Shown here piece by piece: positions 33,146-42,464 of a stretch of 64,000 nt of DNA (its first letter is position 1; every line of letters begins with the position of its first letter). This DNA is from Bacillota bacterium (GTDB taxonomy: Bacteria > Bacillota > Clostridia > Christensenellales > SZUA-584). The notes under the pieces were generated by a model that saw only the letters and a list, made by a program, of their open reading frames with translations, had not been told where the DNA came from and did no database searches. The stretch covers positions 82,781 to 146,780 of the forward strand of contig JAEYOE010000001.1 in assembly GCA_023412005.1 (NCBI GenBank), in the 5' to 3' direction. The position numbers and the translations under genes were made by a program.

Positions 33146-35566
33146 CTAACGGCTGAATAGCCGCTTAATGCCTTTAAAGAAGTGCCCGTTCATCATTTCA
33201 AGCAACGCGAGCATCATCTTCTCGGATATCTCGCCCGATGTAATCATCACATAATAAGGCATTTCTTGTATCATCGCGAGCATCATGCCCGCCTGTCCCG
33301 GCTCTGCCTTTTCGAGCCCTTTTACCATCATTTTTGCATACAGCAGCATCACTTTGCCGGCGAACGTATGCATGGTATCTTCGAGCGTGTGTTCGAGCGT
33401 AAACGGGCGAGCCACTTTCCCGTCGTGAACGGGGAGGGGGCTGCCGTACAGCGCCTCGAATTCTTGGTCGGGAACGATCCATTCACCCTGAGGCACATCA
33501 AAATATGTTGGCGCTTTTTGCCTATAATCAGGCTGAGGCTGCTCAGGGCTTTTCAGCTCCAGCCCAGCTTCCAGCAATATGTCTTTCGACGATGAGCCGA
33601 CGAGAATGCGGTATGACCCATTCTCGGCATACCAGTCTTTAATCAGGACGTTATAGTAACCAAAGTCCGCCGTGTTCAGCGTGACGCTCACCGTTTTGGT
33701 TTCGCCCGGATTAAGCGCGATTTTGGCAAATTCCTTCAGCTCCTTTTCAGGGCTGAAGACTGTGGCGTTATTGGTCGAGACGAAAATCAGCGCCGTTTCT
33801 TGGGCCGCTACGCTGCCGGTGTTGGTGATGCTGAATTGAACGCTGACCGAATCGCCGATGTCGCAAGATTTGCGATTGAGCTGCAAATTCGCATATGCGA
33901 AGCGCGAATACGATAGCCCGTGTCCGAACGGGAACAGCACCTCTTTCTTCGCCTTTTCGTAATAGCGGTATCCCACATAGATGCTTTCACGGTATTCAAC
34001 GGTCATCCTTCCGCCCGGAAAATACGCCCTGCAAGGGATATCCTCGGTATTCAGCGGCCACGTTTCGGCAAGCTTGCCGCTCGGAGACTCAACGCCGAGC
34101 AGCAGATTTGCGATGGCTGTGCCGACGCCTTCGCCGCCAAGGTACGCCACAAGCACGGCCTTGACATCGTTAATCCATGGCAGCGCCATCGGTGCGCCGC
34201 CCATGAGGACGACTACCGTGTTCGGGTTGCAGCGGCTCACGGCGCTTATCAGCGCGTTATGAGCGTCGGGCATCGAGAGATTTTCGCGATCGAACCCTTC
34301 TGATTCATAGCCCTCGGGCAGCCCGGCAAAAATGTAAACGATGTCTTTGCCCTTGGCTGCTTCGCAAGCCTGCGCGATCAGCTTGCTGTTGTTTTTTGTG
34401 TTGTGCTGCAAGCTATACCCATCAGCATATACGGCATCAAGGCCGAGCTTCTGAAAAGCCTCCCATGGCGAATCGATTTGAACAGGCGTGATTTTGGAGC
34501 TGCCTGCGCCCTGATATCTCGGGACTTTCGCAAACGCACCGATAACAGCCGCTTTTTGCTTCAGGTTACCGGGCAGAAGGTTTTTCTCGTTCTTCAGCAG
34601 CACGGCTGATTGCTGCGCGGCTTTTACCGCAAGCTGATGCTGTAACTGTTTATCGTATGTAAAACCATCTCGTTTGTTTTCAAGCCCTTTCAGCACGAAT
34701 TCCGTAACGCGGCAGGCCGCTTTGTCCAGCGCTTCTTCGCTCAGCGCTCCGCTTTTTACGGCAGCAACAATTTTCTCGTCGTTGTAGCCGCGGCTGCCCG
34801 GCATTTCAAGGTCGAGCCCGGCTTTGATGCCTTGTACGCGGTCGTGAACAGCGCCCCAGTCGGAAACAACGATGCCGTCAAAGCCCCAGTCATCGCGCAG
34901 GATATCTGTCAGCAGACAGTCATTATCGCTGCAGTATGTGCCGTTCACCTTGTTGTAGGCGCACATCACCGTCCAAGGCTTTGCTTTTTTTACGGCAATT
35001 TCAAACGCCTTGAGGTATGTTTCGCGCAGCGTTCTTTCATCCACCACGGCGCTGACCGTGGTGCGGCGCTTTTCTTGATTGTTCACCGCGTAATGCTTGA
35101 GTGAGGTGCCCGTACCGGTGCTCTGCACGCCCTGTATCAGGTTCGCGGCAAGCTCACCCGAGAGTACCGGGTCTTCGCTGAAATACTCAAAATTGCGTCC
35201 GCAGAGAGGGCTGCGCTTTTGGTTCACACCGGGGCCTAAAATGGCCGAGACACCCTCCTGCACGCAGGCTTCGCCAATGGCTCGGCCGATGCTGTAAACG
35301 AGGTCACGGTCGAAGCTGCAGGCGAGCGCACTTGCGGTGGGGAAGCAGACGGCGGGAACGCTTTTGCCGATGCCCATATTGTCGTTCAGGGTAATTTGCT
35401 TTCGAAGGCCGTGCGGCCCGTCGGACACCATGACGGATCCAAGACCCAGCCGCTCCACGGGCTTTGTGTGCCAGCAATCAAGGCCGGAGCATAGTCCCGC
35501 TTTTTCCTCCAGCGTCATTTGAGCCACCAGTTCTTTGGCTTTTTGCTTTAAGGATTCATTATTCAT
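33146..35566 (-). CDS. Glycoside hydrolase family 3 beta-glucosidase
   Basis: 806 residues with no signal peptide, so cytoplasmic. The order is the GH3 N-terminal barrel (VSDGPHGLRKQ; substrate residues LKHYAVNNQEKRR; nucleophile Asp in GIVVSDWGAVHDR), the C-terminal alpha/beta sandwich (KAAVIGAFAKVPRYQGAGSS), then a fibronectin III-like domain (RISVG-type strand pattern near LNPGETKTVSVTL). An extra 120-residue helical tail follows, as seen in many clostridial GH3 enzymes. It likely cleaves beta-glucosides imported from outside. No PTS or ABC transporter is adjacent. Confidence 0.92.
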   Translation of the reverse strand: MNNESLKQKAKELVAQMTLEEKAGLCSGLDCWHTKPVERLGLGSVMVSDGPHGLRKQITLNDNMGIGKSVPAVCFPTASALACSFDRDLVYSIGRAIGEACVQEGVSAILGPGVNQKRSPLCGRNFEYFSEDPVLSGELAANLIQGVQSTGTGTSLKHYAVNNQEKRRTTVSAVVDERTLRETYLKAFEIAVKKAKPWTVMCAYNKVNGTYCSDNDCLLTDILRDDWGFDGIVVSDWGAVHDRVQGIKAGLDLEMPGSRGYNDEKIVAAVKSGALSEEALDKAACRVTEFVLKGLENKRDGFTYDKQLQHQLAVKAAQQSAVLLKNEKNLLPGNLKQKAAVIGAFAKVPRYQGAGSSKITPVQIDSPWEAFQKLGLDAVYADGYSLQHNTKNNSKLIAQACEAAKGKDIVYIFAGLPEGYESEGFDRENLSMPDAHNALISAVSRCNPNTVVVLMGGAPMALPWINDVKAVLVAYLGGEGVGTAIANLLLGVESPSGKLAETWPLNTEDIPCRAYFPGGRMTVEYRESIYVGYRYYEKAKKEVLFPFGHGLSYSRFAYANLQLNRKSCDIGDSVSVQFSITNTGSVAAQETALIFVSTNNATVFSPEKELKEFAKIALNPGETKTVSVTLNTADFGYYNVLIKDWYAENGSYRILVGSSSKDILLEAGLELKSPEQPQPDYRQKAPTYFDVPQGEWIVPDQEFEALYGSPLPVHDGKVARPFTLEHTLEDTMHTFAGKVMLLYAKMMVKGLEKAEPGQAGMMLAMIQEMPYYVMITSGEISEKMMLALLEMMNGHFFKGIKRLFSR

Positions 35567-35649
35567 AACAGCCTCCGAAAGTGAAAACAGATGTGATTAA
35601 TATTCTTGATATCAATATACATAAATTATTAAGAACGGGCAAATGTTTT

Positions 35650-35682
35650 TGGAAAACAAAAGGAGCTTGTGACAGCTCCTTT
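35650..35682 (-). terminator. Terminator of the blaI-M56 operon (minus strand)
   Basis: Stem AAAGGAGCT/AGCTCCTTT with a 6-base loop. On the minus strand it is followed by TGTTTTCC. It lies 20 bases after the last sensor gene. Confidence 0.65.
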
Positions 35683-35703
35683 AAGCATCATTGAATATTC
35701 GAA

Positions 35704-38130
35704 TTAATAACCCTGCTCGCGGTTGATGATCGTGCCGTTGATCGCGTTGATCGTTACGATGCTGACATTTTTTTCACCCTCGGCGGGATAACCGTCCTGT
35801 GCGTACACTTCTTTGTCGTAAGTCATATCGGCAATAAAATCCCAAACCGGTACGGTGATATAGTTTTCAAGGTTATCTTTTTCGGGGATCGGCATCATGT
35901 TTAACTCAATCTTTTTGACGGTCAGAGTCACGTGCTGGTTCGGCGGAAGTGCGTCGTTGCGAGGCACCCACGCGAATTTCTGGCTGCAATGCTCCTCAAA
36001 GAGTTTTTGTATCGAATCGAAATCGAGCAGCGGCGAATCGGATGCGACATCCTCAATATATTCCGTATGATTTGCCCAATAAACGTTATTAATCCCGTCA
36101 TCGTTGATCATGACCATTAGGCTCTCAGGCGATACCTGCTTGCCATAATCGATATTCTCATCGGTTCCCCAAAGATACCCCACGCGTTTCACAACAATGC
36201 CGTTATAGCATCTGGCAAAAGTAAACGCGTAAGCCTGCGGCGATGTCTCTTTGGTGTAATTAGAGAATGTGCCTATCTGATAGCCGATGCTCGCATCATA
36301 GACCAATAGATTGCTGTCTTCACCGTCTATCTTGCGCACAAATTCTTCAGCTTCGGCCTTTGCTTGCTCATACGTCATTTTGATTCCGGAGGCATCGGTC
36401 CCTTCATAAGGTTCATATGTATTGAAGACGTCGAAATAGTTTGCATTTTCAAATACAATCTGGGAAGTGGTCTCGTTGAACGACTGCCAGAGCGACATTG
36501 TTGCCGCTACATTTTTATCCAAATAGCATTTTAGTTGAGTGATTGTGCTGTAATATTTATTGTTATCAGTTGTCATCAGGGTGCCGTTATACGGCTTATC
36601 CTCAGCTTTGCTTTTGGCGCTGCCCATTTGCTCTTTGATATCGTCAATACGATATTGAATATGGTCTTTGATATAGGGGGGAAGATCTTTGTTTTCGAGT
36701 TTTTGCTGAAGGGTTGGCAATATAGTTGCAACTTCCTCTTGTGTATAATTGAAGCCCTGTTCCATATAATAGAGCGGCGCACCATCGGATAGATAAGAGA
36801 TCAGCGTCTCAAACTGTTTCTGCGAGAGATTATTGGGCTTGATGCGGACAATGGGGAGTTGATCGAACTCAGGCGCAACAATATCTGCGTCGACATTGAT
36901 AGTGACATAATCATTGGGTTTGATATCCCACACCATATGCCCGTTCACTTTTTTGATTTGTTCGGCGATAACCTCTTTGTCTTTTTTAAGCTCTTGCTCG
37001 TTTTCTTCGGCATTGGCCTGAACAACCTCTTCCACGACGCTCGTATTTTTATTGTTCACAGGTGGTGTTTCCGGCGTTGGTTGGCACGCCGTTGTAAAAC
37101 AGGTCACCAGCAGCAACACCACGGCGAATGCCGAGATGAATTTCACACTTGCGTGACTCTTTGCTTCCTTGAATATACCGCGCACGCACTGCTCCGCAAT
37201 TTTCTTCGCGCTGCCCTGCGCCATGCCGAGCACCAGCTGCCGCCGTTCGGTTTGCGCGAACAGCCCGACAATCAGCGAGGCGTAGCGGCTCTTTTGCGGC
37301 ACATCCAGCGCCTGCACCACCTTGCTGTCACAAGCGATCTCCATATCCGCGCGCATCTGCCGGAACGCGAGCCACACAAACGGGTTGAACCAGTAAACTG
37401 CATTGAGCAGACTAATCAACAGACAGGTAATATGGTCGCCGCGCCGGTAGTGCGTCAGCTCGTGGCGCAGCGCAAATCTAATTTGCTCGTCGTCCATCGC
37501 GATCAGCGTATCCACCGGCATCAGCACCGTTCGTGGCAGCAGCAGTGCGGGTGTACCGTATTCGTACTGGCAGACCAGCCTCAAACGCGCTTTGATGTTC
37601 ATCTCGGCTTTCACGTCATTGAAAAGCGTTATCAGACGCGCGGATGGCAGTGCAGCATTTTTGCGCACTCGTTGGCGCAGTGTGCCGTAAAGCACGGCAA
37701 TGTATATCAGTGAAATGCCCGTACCGGAAAGCCATACGATGAGCAGAATGTCATATGCGGAAAGCGGTTTCGCAGTCGGCAAGGCCGACGCAGAAACGGG
37801 GGAGACGGTGTTGAGATGCGAATCATAGGCTTTTATCGGCTCAGGCTGAGCCGACGCGTTGTCATTTACTATGCTGTCCGCAGAGGCGGCGGGCACAGAC
37901 GCTTGCGGCACGGCAGCGGCTTGAGTCTGCGCTTGCGAGGGAGCGGTGAACACATGAAAGCCGCTTTCGATAGTAACGGGCAGCATGAGCCGCACAATCA
38001 GCACGAACCAGACGGCATAATGCAGCCATGGTGACATGCGGCGGCTGAACAGCTTTTTGAGCAGCAACGTCACGATGACGACTATGCTTGTGTACAATGT
38101 GATTTCCAGCAGCGTATCGAGAATAACCAT
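35704..38130 (-). CDS. M56 (BlaR1/MecR1-type) membrane metallopeptidase sensor A, with non-PBP C-terminal domain
   Basis: 808 residues from ATG 38130 (AGGAGG upstream). It has three N-terminal membrane helices, a long Ala/Gln/Pro loop, and the M56 protease domain with HELTH (ALRHELTHYRRGDH) and downstream CDSKVV. A last membrane segment ends LLLVTCFTTACQPTPE, which looks like a lipobox. The extracellular domain (about residues 370-808) has no penicillin-binding SxxK/SxN motifs and resembles DUF6034-like domains of other clostridial M56 proteins. It is expected to cleave the BlaI-type repressor when the outer domain senses its signal. It is nearly identical to the upstream sensor in its first 360 residues. 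Confidence 0.85.
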   Translation of the reverse strand: MVILDTLLEITLYTSIVVIVTLLLKKLFSRRMSPWLHYAVWFVLIVRLMLPVTIESGFHVFTAPSQAQTQAAAVPQASVPAASADSIVNDNASAQPEPIKAYDSHLNTVSPVSASALPTAKPLSAYDILLIVWLSGTGISLIYIAVLYGTLRQRVRKNAALPSARLITLFNDVKAEMNIKARLRLVCQYEYGTPALLLPRTVLMPVDTLIAMDDEQIRFALRHELTHYRRGDHITCLLISLLNAVYWFNPFVWLAFRQMRADMEIACDSKVVQALDVPQKSRYASLIVGLFAQTERRQLVLGMAQGSAKKIAEQCVRGIFKEAKSHASVKFISAFAVVLLLVTCFTTACQPTPETPPVNNKNTSVVEEVVQANAEENEQELKKDKEVIAEQIKKVNGHMVWDIKPNDYVTINVDADIVAPEFDQLPIVRIKPNNLSQKQFETLISYLSDGAPLYYMEQGFNYTQEEVATILPTLQQKLENKDLPPYIKDHIQYRIDDIKEQMGSAKSKAEDKPYNGTLMTTDNNKYYSTITQLKCYLDKNVAATMSLWQSFNETTSQIVFENANYFDVFNTYEPYEGTDASGIKMTYEQAKAEAEEFVRKIDGEDSNLLVYDASIGYQIGTFSNYTKETSPQAYAFTFARCYNGIVVKRVGYLWGTDENIDYGKQVSPESLMVMINDDGINNVYWANHTEYIEDVASDSPLLDFDSIQKLFEEHCSQKFAWVPRNDALPPNQHVTLTVKKIELNMMPIPEKDNLENYITVPVWDFIADMTYDKEVYAQDGYPAEGEKNVSIVTINAINGTIINREQGY

Positions 38131-38149
38131 ATGTAAGCCTCCTAAAGAA

Positions 38150-40507
38150 TCAATAGCCCAGCCAACCATTAATCAAACTACCATCCATCGCGTTAATTGT
38201 GACCATGCTGGTGCCGAAATCTCTGGTGAATTCTTCGTTTTGTGTCGCATCTGAGAATTTGATTTCGTGAGTTGAAAAGAAATTCCAAACCGGTATACAA
38301 ATATAGGTGTCATAATTGTCTTTTTCGATTGTTGGCATATACCCAAGAGTCACACGATAGATATACACGGTATCGCTGACGATATTGGTCTTATCGTAAT
38401 ACTCGTTACGGCCAGCGGCTTCTCTTTGCATCTGTTTCATAAATATTTGCTTTATATGTTCAAGGTCGAGCAAACGAGCATTATCAGAAATACGTGTGAC
38501 TTCTTCATATGGGTTTTTCCAATAGAAATTTACAATACCGTTATCGTTGACGGATACGGAGATGTGTTCCTTGAACAAATGGGGCGCATAGCGATCCACA
38601 TTATCGCCAACATTATCGCTGTTGTATGTGTTGACATAAGTGAAGGGGATGTTTTCGGTTATGCGGGTGTAGTAAAAAACATAGCACTGATCAGTCGTGT
38701 TTTCCGGGTCATCCAACCGATTGCCGACAAACTCAGCCGCCAGCACCATGTTATTAAGGCCGATGTTTTGTAATGCTTGATCAACGAGAGTCAGCGCATC
38801 TTGCTCAGACATTTTTACTCCGGCGGGCTGTGATACAAGATTACCCGTTTCGTGGTAAGCTGAATTGTATCTTGTATATTCCAAAAATGAATCTTCATCT
38901 TTTTTGAGGGAGGATACACCTCGGATATAAGAATAGCCGTCATCCTGCTCGCACATTATATTAAGTAAACCCGACTCGTCCGGCCAGATGGCTTGGGCGG
39001 GTTCTAAATTCACTGTCTCAGGAGCGCTGTTATATGCATCCTCTAAGTAACTGAGAGTATGTTTATAATAATCTTCGTTGCCGCTTTCAACCATCTTTTG
39101 CTGCTGGGCTTTCAGCTGAATAATATCATTTTCAATTTGTTCCTTGGTTCTTGGAACATTTCCGTCAAGGATTTGCTTATCTCCGAAAAATGTGTTGGCG
39201 ACTTTTTGAAGCTGCGCGTCAGTAATAGCAGCACGCTTCATTTCGATAACGGGGTATGCGGTCACATCGGGTGTTTCAATGGTCGCATCAATATTGACGT
39301 GAAAAATGCCCTTGTCATCATTATATTGATCTATCCATTTTATGGATTTTTCAGTACTGGGTACAGGGGTGGCTGAGGGTGCTGAAGACGTCGTACTATC
39401 AGATACAACAGCTTCCGGCTTACTTCTTTGAACAACCACCGCCTTTTCGGGTGTCGGCTGACATGCCGTTGTAAAGCAGGTCACCAACAGCAGCAGCGCC
39501 GACGCCGATGCTATCAGCTTCACGCTCGCGTGGCTCTTTGCTTCCTTGAATATGCCGCGCACGCGCTGCTCCGCAATTTTCTTCGCGCTGCCCTGCGCCA
39601 TGCCGAGCACCAGCTGTCGCCGCTCGGTTTGCGCGAACAGCCCGACAATCAGCGAGGCATAGCGGCTCTTTTGCGGCACATCCAGCGCCTGCACCACCTT
39701 ACTGTCGCAAGCGATTTCCATATCCGCGCGCATCTGCCGGAACGCGAGCCACACAAACGGGTTAAACCAGTAAACCGCATTCAGCAGGCTAATAAGCAGG
39801 CAGGCAATATGGTCACCGCGTCGGTAGTGCGTCAGCTCGTGGCGCAGCGCGAACCGAATTTGCTCGTCGTCCATTGCAATCAGCGTATCCACCGGCATCA
39901 GCACCGTTCGTGGCAGCAGCAGCGCGGGCGTGCCGTATTCGTACTGGCAGACCAGCTTCAAACGCGCTTTGATGTTCATCTCGGCTTTGACTTCATTGAA
40001 AAGCGTTATCAGACGCGCGGAGGGCTCGGCGGCGTTGCGGCGAACCCGGCGCTTCAGCGTTACAAACAGCAGCGCGATATACGCAAGACACACACCGGTG
40101 CCCGATAGCCATATGGTGAGCAGAATGTCATTCGTGGAAAGTGGTCTTGCGGTCGGCAAGACCGATGTGGCAGCGGGGGAGACGGTTTTGAGCTGGGAAT
40201 CATCGACTTCTATCGGTATGGGCTGAGTCAACGTGTTGTCATTCAATATACTGTCCGCAGAGGTGGCGGGTACAGACGCTTGCGGCACGGTAGCGGCTTG
40301 AGTCTGCACCTGCGTGGGAGCCGTGAACACATGAAAGCCGCTCTCCACGGTAACGGGCAGCATAAGCCGCGCAATCAGCACGAACCAGACGGCATAATGC
40401 AGCCATGGCGACATACGGCGGCTGAGCAGCTTTTTGAGCAGCAGCGTAACAATGACGATTATGCTTGCATACAATGTGATTTCCAGCAGCGTATTTAAAA
40501 CAGCCAT
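38150..40507 (-). CDS. M56 (BlaR1/MecR1-type) membrane metallopeptidase sensor B, with divergent C-terminal domain
   Basis: 785 residues, with AGGAGG eight bases before ATG 40507. The same protease half as the downstream sensor is present (HELTH; MRADMEIACDSKVVQALDVP; KKIAEQRVRGIFKEAKSH), then LLLVTCFTTACQPTPE and a quite different outer domain (residues about 370-785) with DATIETPDVTAYPVIEM and a C-terminal YICIPVWNFF...MVTINAMDGSLI element. That last element also ends the sister protein. It lies two bases from blaI. Two sensors sharing one repressor suggests two inputs to one regulon. Confidence 0.85.
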   Translation of the reverse strand: MAVLNTLLEITLYASIIVIVTLLLKKLLSRRMSPWLHYAVWFVLIARLMLPVTVESGFHVFTAPTQVQTQAATVPQASVPATSADSILNDNTLTQPIPIEVDDSQLKTVSPAATSVLPTARPLSTNDILLTIWLSGTGVCLAYIALLFVTLKRRVRRNAAEPSARLITLFNEVKAEMNIKARLKLVCQYEYGTPALLLPRTVLMPVDTLIAMDDEQIRFALRHELTHYRRGDHIACLLISLLNAVYWFNPFVWLAFRQMRADMEIACDSKVVQALDVPQKSRYASLIVGLFAQTERRQLVLGMAQGSAKKIAEQRVRGIFKEAKSHASVKLIASASALLLLVTCFTTACQPTPEKAVVVQRSKPEAVVSDSTTSSAPSATPVPSTEKSIKWIDQYNDDKGIFHVNIDATIETPDVTAYPVIEMKRAAITDAQLQKVANTFFGDKQILDGNVPRTKEQIENDIIQLKAQQQKMVESGNEDYYKHTLSYLEDAYNSAPETVNLEPAQAIWPDESGLLNIMCEQDDGYSYIRGVSSLKKDEDSFLEYTRYNSAYHETGNLVSQPAGVKMSEQDALTLVDQALQNIGLNNMVLAAEFVGNRLDDPENTTDQCYVFYYTRITENIPFTYVNTYNSDNVGDNVDRYAPHLFKEHISVSVNDNGIVNFYWKNPYEEVTRISDNARLLDLEHIKQIFMKQMQREAAGRNEYYDKTNIVSDTVYIYRVTLGYMPTIEKDNYDTYICIPVWNFFSTHEIKFSDATQNEEFTRDFGTSMVTINAMDGSLINGWLGY

Positions 40508-40509
40508 CG

Positions 40510-40890
40510 CTATTCCTCCTGCCCGCCGCTCAGGTCGGCGATGAGCGTGAGCAGTTCATCCCGCTCCTTTTCGCTGAGGCCGCTCTTTTTTATCATGCTG
40601 GCGAGCAGCAGCCGTGTGCTGTCTTCCGTCAGCTTAGAGAGTATGAAGCTGCTTTCGCTGTCAATGCAGTCTTCGCGCTTCACAAGCGGGGCATAGCAGC
40701 GGTTGCCGCTGATGTTCGTAAACCCGATCAGCCCTTTATCGGCCATGCGTTTTAGGTATGTCAAATAGCTGCTCTTGTTCCAGTCCACCGCTCCCGCGGT
40801 TGCGTCCATCATTTGAGACAGAAAAAGCGGGCCTTTTTGCCACAACGCTTCCATCAGCACCCATTCCTGCCTTGACAAAGCTTCCTTCAT
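40510..40890 (-). CDS. blaI: BlaI/MecI family transcriptional repressor
   Basis: 126 residues. An N-terminal winged helix (LSRQEWVLMEALWQKGPLFLSQM, then WNKSSYLTYLKRMADKGLI) and a helical dimerisation tail (LSKLTEDSTRLLLASMIKKSGLS) are typical. It should repress its own operon until cleaved by the membrane proteases encoded immediately downstream. No beta-lactamase or PBP gene is near, so the regulated trait is not clear. A promoter with an overlapping dyad lies upstream. Confidence 0.92.
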   Translation of the reverse strand: MKEALSRQEWVLMEALWQKGPLFLSQMMDATAGAVDWNKSSYLTYLKRMADKGLIGFTNISGNRCYAPLVKREDCIDSESSFILSKLTEDSTRLLLASMIKKSGLSEKERDELLTLIADLSGGQEE

Positions 40891-40931
40891 GACGTCCTCC
40901 GTGTATTTGATAATAGCAATATATGACTATA

Positions 40932-40968
40932 TGTCGACAATGGTAGACCATAATCAATAAAATGTCAA
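40932..40968 (-). promoter_or_regulatory. blaI promoter with operator-like dyads
   Basis: On the minus strand: TTGACA (40968-40963), 17-base spacer, TACCAT (40945-40940). The dyad ATGGT-AG-ACCAT (40940-40951) covers the -10, and the 8-bp palindrome TGTCGACA (40932-40939) covers the start site. The layout fits autorepression by BlaI, though the sites do not match the classical TACA/TGTA boxes. Confidence 0.55.
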
Positions 40969-41019
40969 TATAATTTTCGTTAACAATAAAGAAAAAGGGA
41001 GTGGAAGTCCTTGGGCAAT

Positions 41020-41046
41020 AAAAAAAGGCCTATCAAATAAAGCCTT
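41020..41046 (-). terminator. Terminator after the small minus-strand gene
   Basis: On the minus strand: AAGGC/GCCTT stem (41046-41042, 41029-41025) followed by seven T. Confidence 0.7.
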
Positions 41047-41078
41047 GTCATATCAATAGATGATTTAGTATAAACCCA

Positions 41079-41336
41079 TCATTCGCCTGCCGGCCTTTTA
41101 AACGAAAACAGCACCTCGTTTGTGACGAAGCAGCCCGAAGACGGTACGTCCGGAATCTGACAGACGAGCTGCCAGCCCTTTGAACCCATCGTCTTGACAT
41201 AATCGGGAAGTGTCATCCCAATCACACCGATAAGGGTTTTGTATTGTCTGCTGTCGATGACGTATAGATTGGTATTCGTGTAATCAGCCTTGGCATACGC
41301 ACCACAACAAACCGTGTTGTACTCCCAATAACTCAT
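41079..41336 (-). CDS. Small DUF4177-like protein (85 aa)
   Basis: 85 residues starting MSYWEYNTVCC at ATG 41336, with AGGTGA six bases upstream. A GTG nine bases earlier is possible but worse placed. The pattern WEYNTV...LPDYVKTMGSKGWQLVCQIPD...NEVLFSFKRP has the strand, LN/GxxGW, strand, F-x-F-x-R layout of DUF4177 proteins, whose function is unknown. It has its own promoter and terminator. Confidence 0.6.
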   Translation of the reverse strand: MSYWEYNTVCCGAYAKADYTNTNLYVIDSRQYKTLIGVIGMTLPDYVKTMGSKGWQLVCQIPDVPSSGCFVTNEVLFSFKRPAGE

Positions 41337-41370
41337 TATTATCACCTGATTCTATCGTATCTTTGCGGTT

Positions 41371-41399
41371 ATTATACAATATTTATCGTATTTTTACAA
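41371..41399 (-). promoter_or_regulatory. Sigma-A promoter of the DUF4177-like gene
   Basis: On the minus strand: TTGTAA (41399-41394), 17-base spacer, TATAAT (41376-41371), 34 bases before the ATG. Confidence 0.7.
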
Positions 41400-41572
41400 T
41401 CGGACATTAACTGTGGCGTTGATAGCAATATACGTCGCTCTGTTTCATTTCGTAAAAACAGCCATAATTGACGAAAGAACCAATAAAAATGTGATAATCA
41501 ATACTAAAAATCTAAAATTTCAGCACCATAAAAGAACCTCTCGTTCGCGGCGATCAAGCTTTAGATTATTTC

Positions 41573-41600
41573 ACCCCTTCACCAAAAGCGGCATAGAATA
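41573..41600 (+). promoter_or_regulatory. Sigma-K-type promoter of dpaA-dpaB
   Basis: ACC (41573-41575), 16-base spacer, CATAGAATA (41592-41600), matching the sigma-K pattern AC-N16/17-CATAnnnTA. In B. subtilis spoVF is transcribed by sigma-K in the mother cell, so motif and biology agree. Confidence 0.6.
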
Positions 41601-41630
41601 ACGTATGTTTGTGCTGTAAAGGGGCTAATA

Positions 41631-42464
41631 ATGAAACACATTCTGATCATCGGCGGAGACAAACGCCAGCTTGCACTTTCGGATATGCTCAAAGAAAAGG
41701 GCTTCAGTGTAAGTCTGCAGGGCTTTCAAAAGCTCGGGTTCGCGGACGAGGATATGGCTGCTCCCGATTATGTGTTTCTGCCTGTGCCTTATCGCAGCCC
41801 CGATGGCAGCATCAAAGCGCCGTTTTCCGACGCACCACTAGAGCTGGCCTCTGTTGTTCGTCGTTATCCGAAGAGCGTTTATGTGCTGGGACGATGCGAC
41901 GAGGACGCACGCGTCGTGATGGACGGCCACGTACGGTATTTGGATTTTAACGACGATGAGGCCTTTTTAATACGAAACGCTTTGCTCACGGCGCAGGCGG
42001 CCATCTGTGCCTACGCGAAATATACCGAAACAGCACTGTGCGACACCAAATGCCTGGTCACTGGGTATGGCCGCATCGCAAAATTTTTATGCCGTCTGCT
42101 CAAGGCGCATGGCGCCAAGGTGGCGGCGGCCGCGCGAAAGGCGAGGGACTTGGAACTCATTGCCGATGAAGGCCTCAGCGCAGTGCGCATGGACGATTTG
42201 AATCAGGCGCTGCCTTGGGCGGATGTGGTGTTTAATACCGTGCCCGTTCATATCTTCGGCGAGAGCGAGCTGCTCGCTATTCGCCGCAATGCCGCACTGA
42301 TAGAGCTGGCATCGCCGCCCTACGGCATGGATTTAAAACTGGCCGAAAAATGCATGGTTAATGTGCACGTTGAGCCGAGCTTGCCGGGATTGTATTTCCC
42401 CGCATCGGCCGCCGGAGCGATTCTGCACTGCTTTGAAAGAGAGGAGCTTAAACAATGGAACTGA
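41631..42464 (+). CDS. dpaA: Dipicolinate synthase subunit A (SpoVFA)
   Basis: 277 residues. The N-terminal HILIIGGDKRQLALSDML and the Rossmann motif LVTGYGRIAKFLCRLL near residue 145 are typical of DpaA, which with DpaB makes dipicolinic acid from dihydrodipicolinate for loading into the spore core. The C-terminal IELASPPYGMDL and LPGLYFPASAAGAIL segments also match. AAAGGGG precedes the ATG. The 3' end overlaps dpaB by 10 bases, and a sigma-K-like promoter lies upstream. Confidence 0.95.
   Translation: MKHILIIGGDKRQLALSDMLKEKGFSVSLQGFQKLGFADEDMAAPDYVFLPVPYRSPDGSIKAPFSDAPLELASVVRRYPKSVYVLGRCDEDARVVMDGHVRYLDFNDDEAFLIRNALLTAQAAICAYAKYTETALCDTKCLVTGYGRIAKFLCRLLKAHGAKVAAAARKARDLELIADEGLSAVRMDDLNQALPWADVVFNTVPVHIFGESELLAIRRNAALIELASPPYGMDLKLAEKCMVNVHVEPSLPGLYFPASAAGAILHCFEREELKQWN

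Noticed and set aside
41413..41601. 62-codon plus-strand open frame upstream of dpaA
   Set aside because: It lacks a ribosome site and covers the dpaA promoter.
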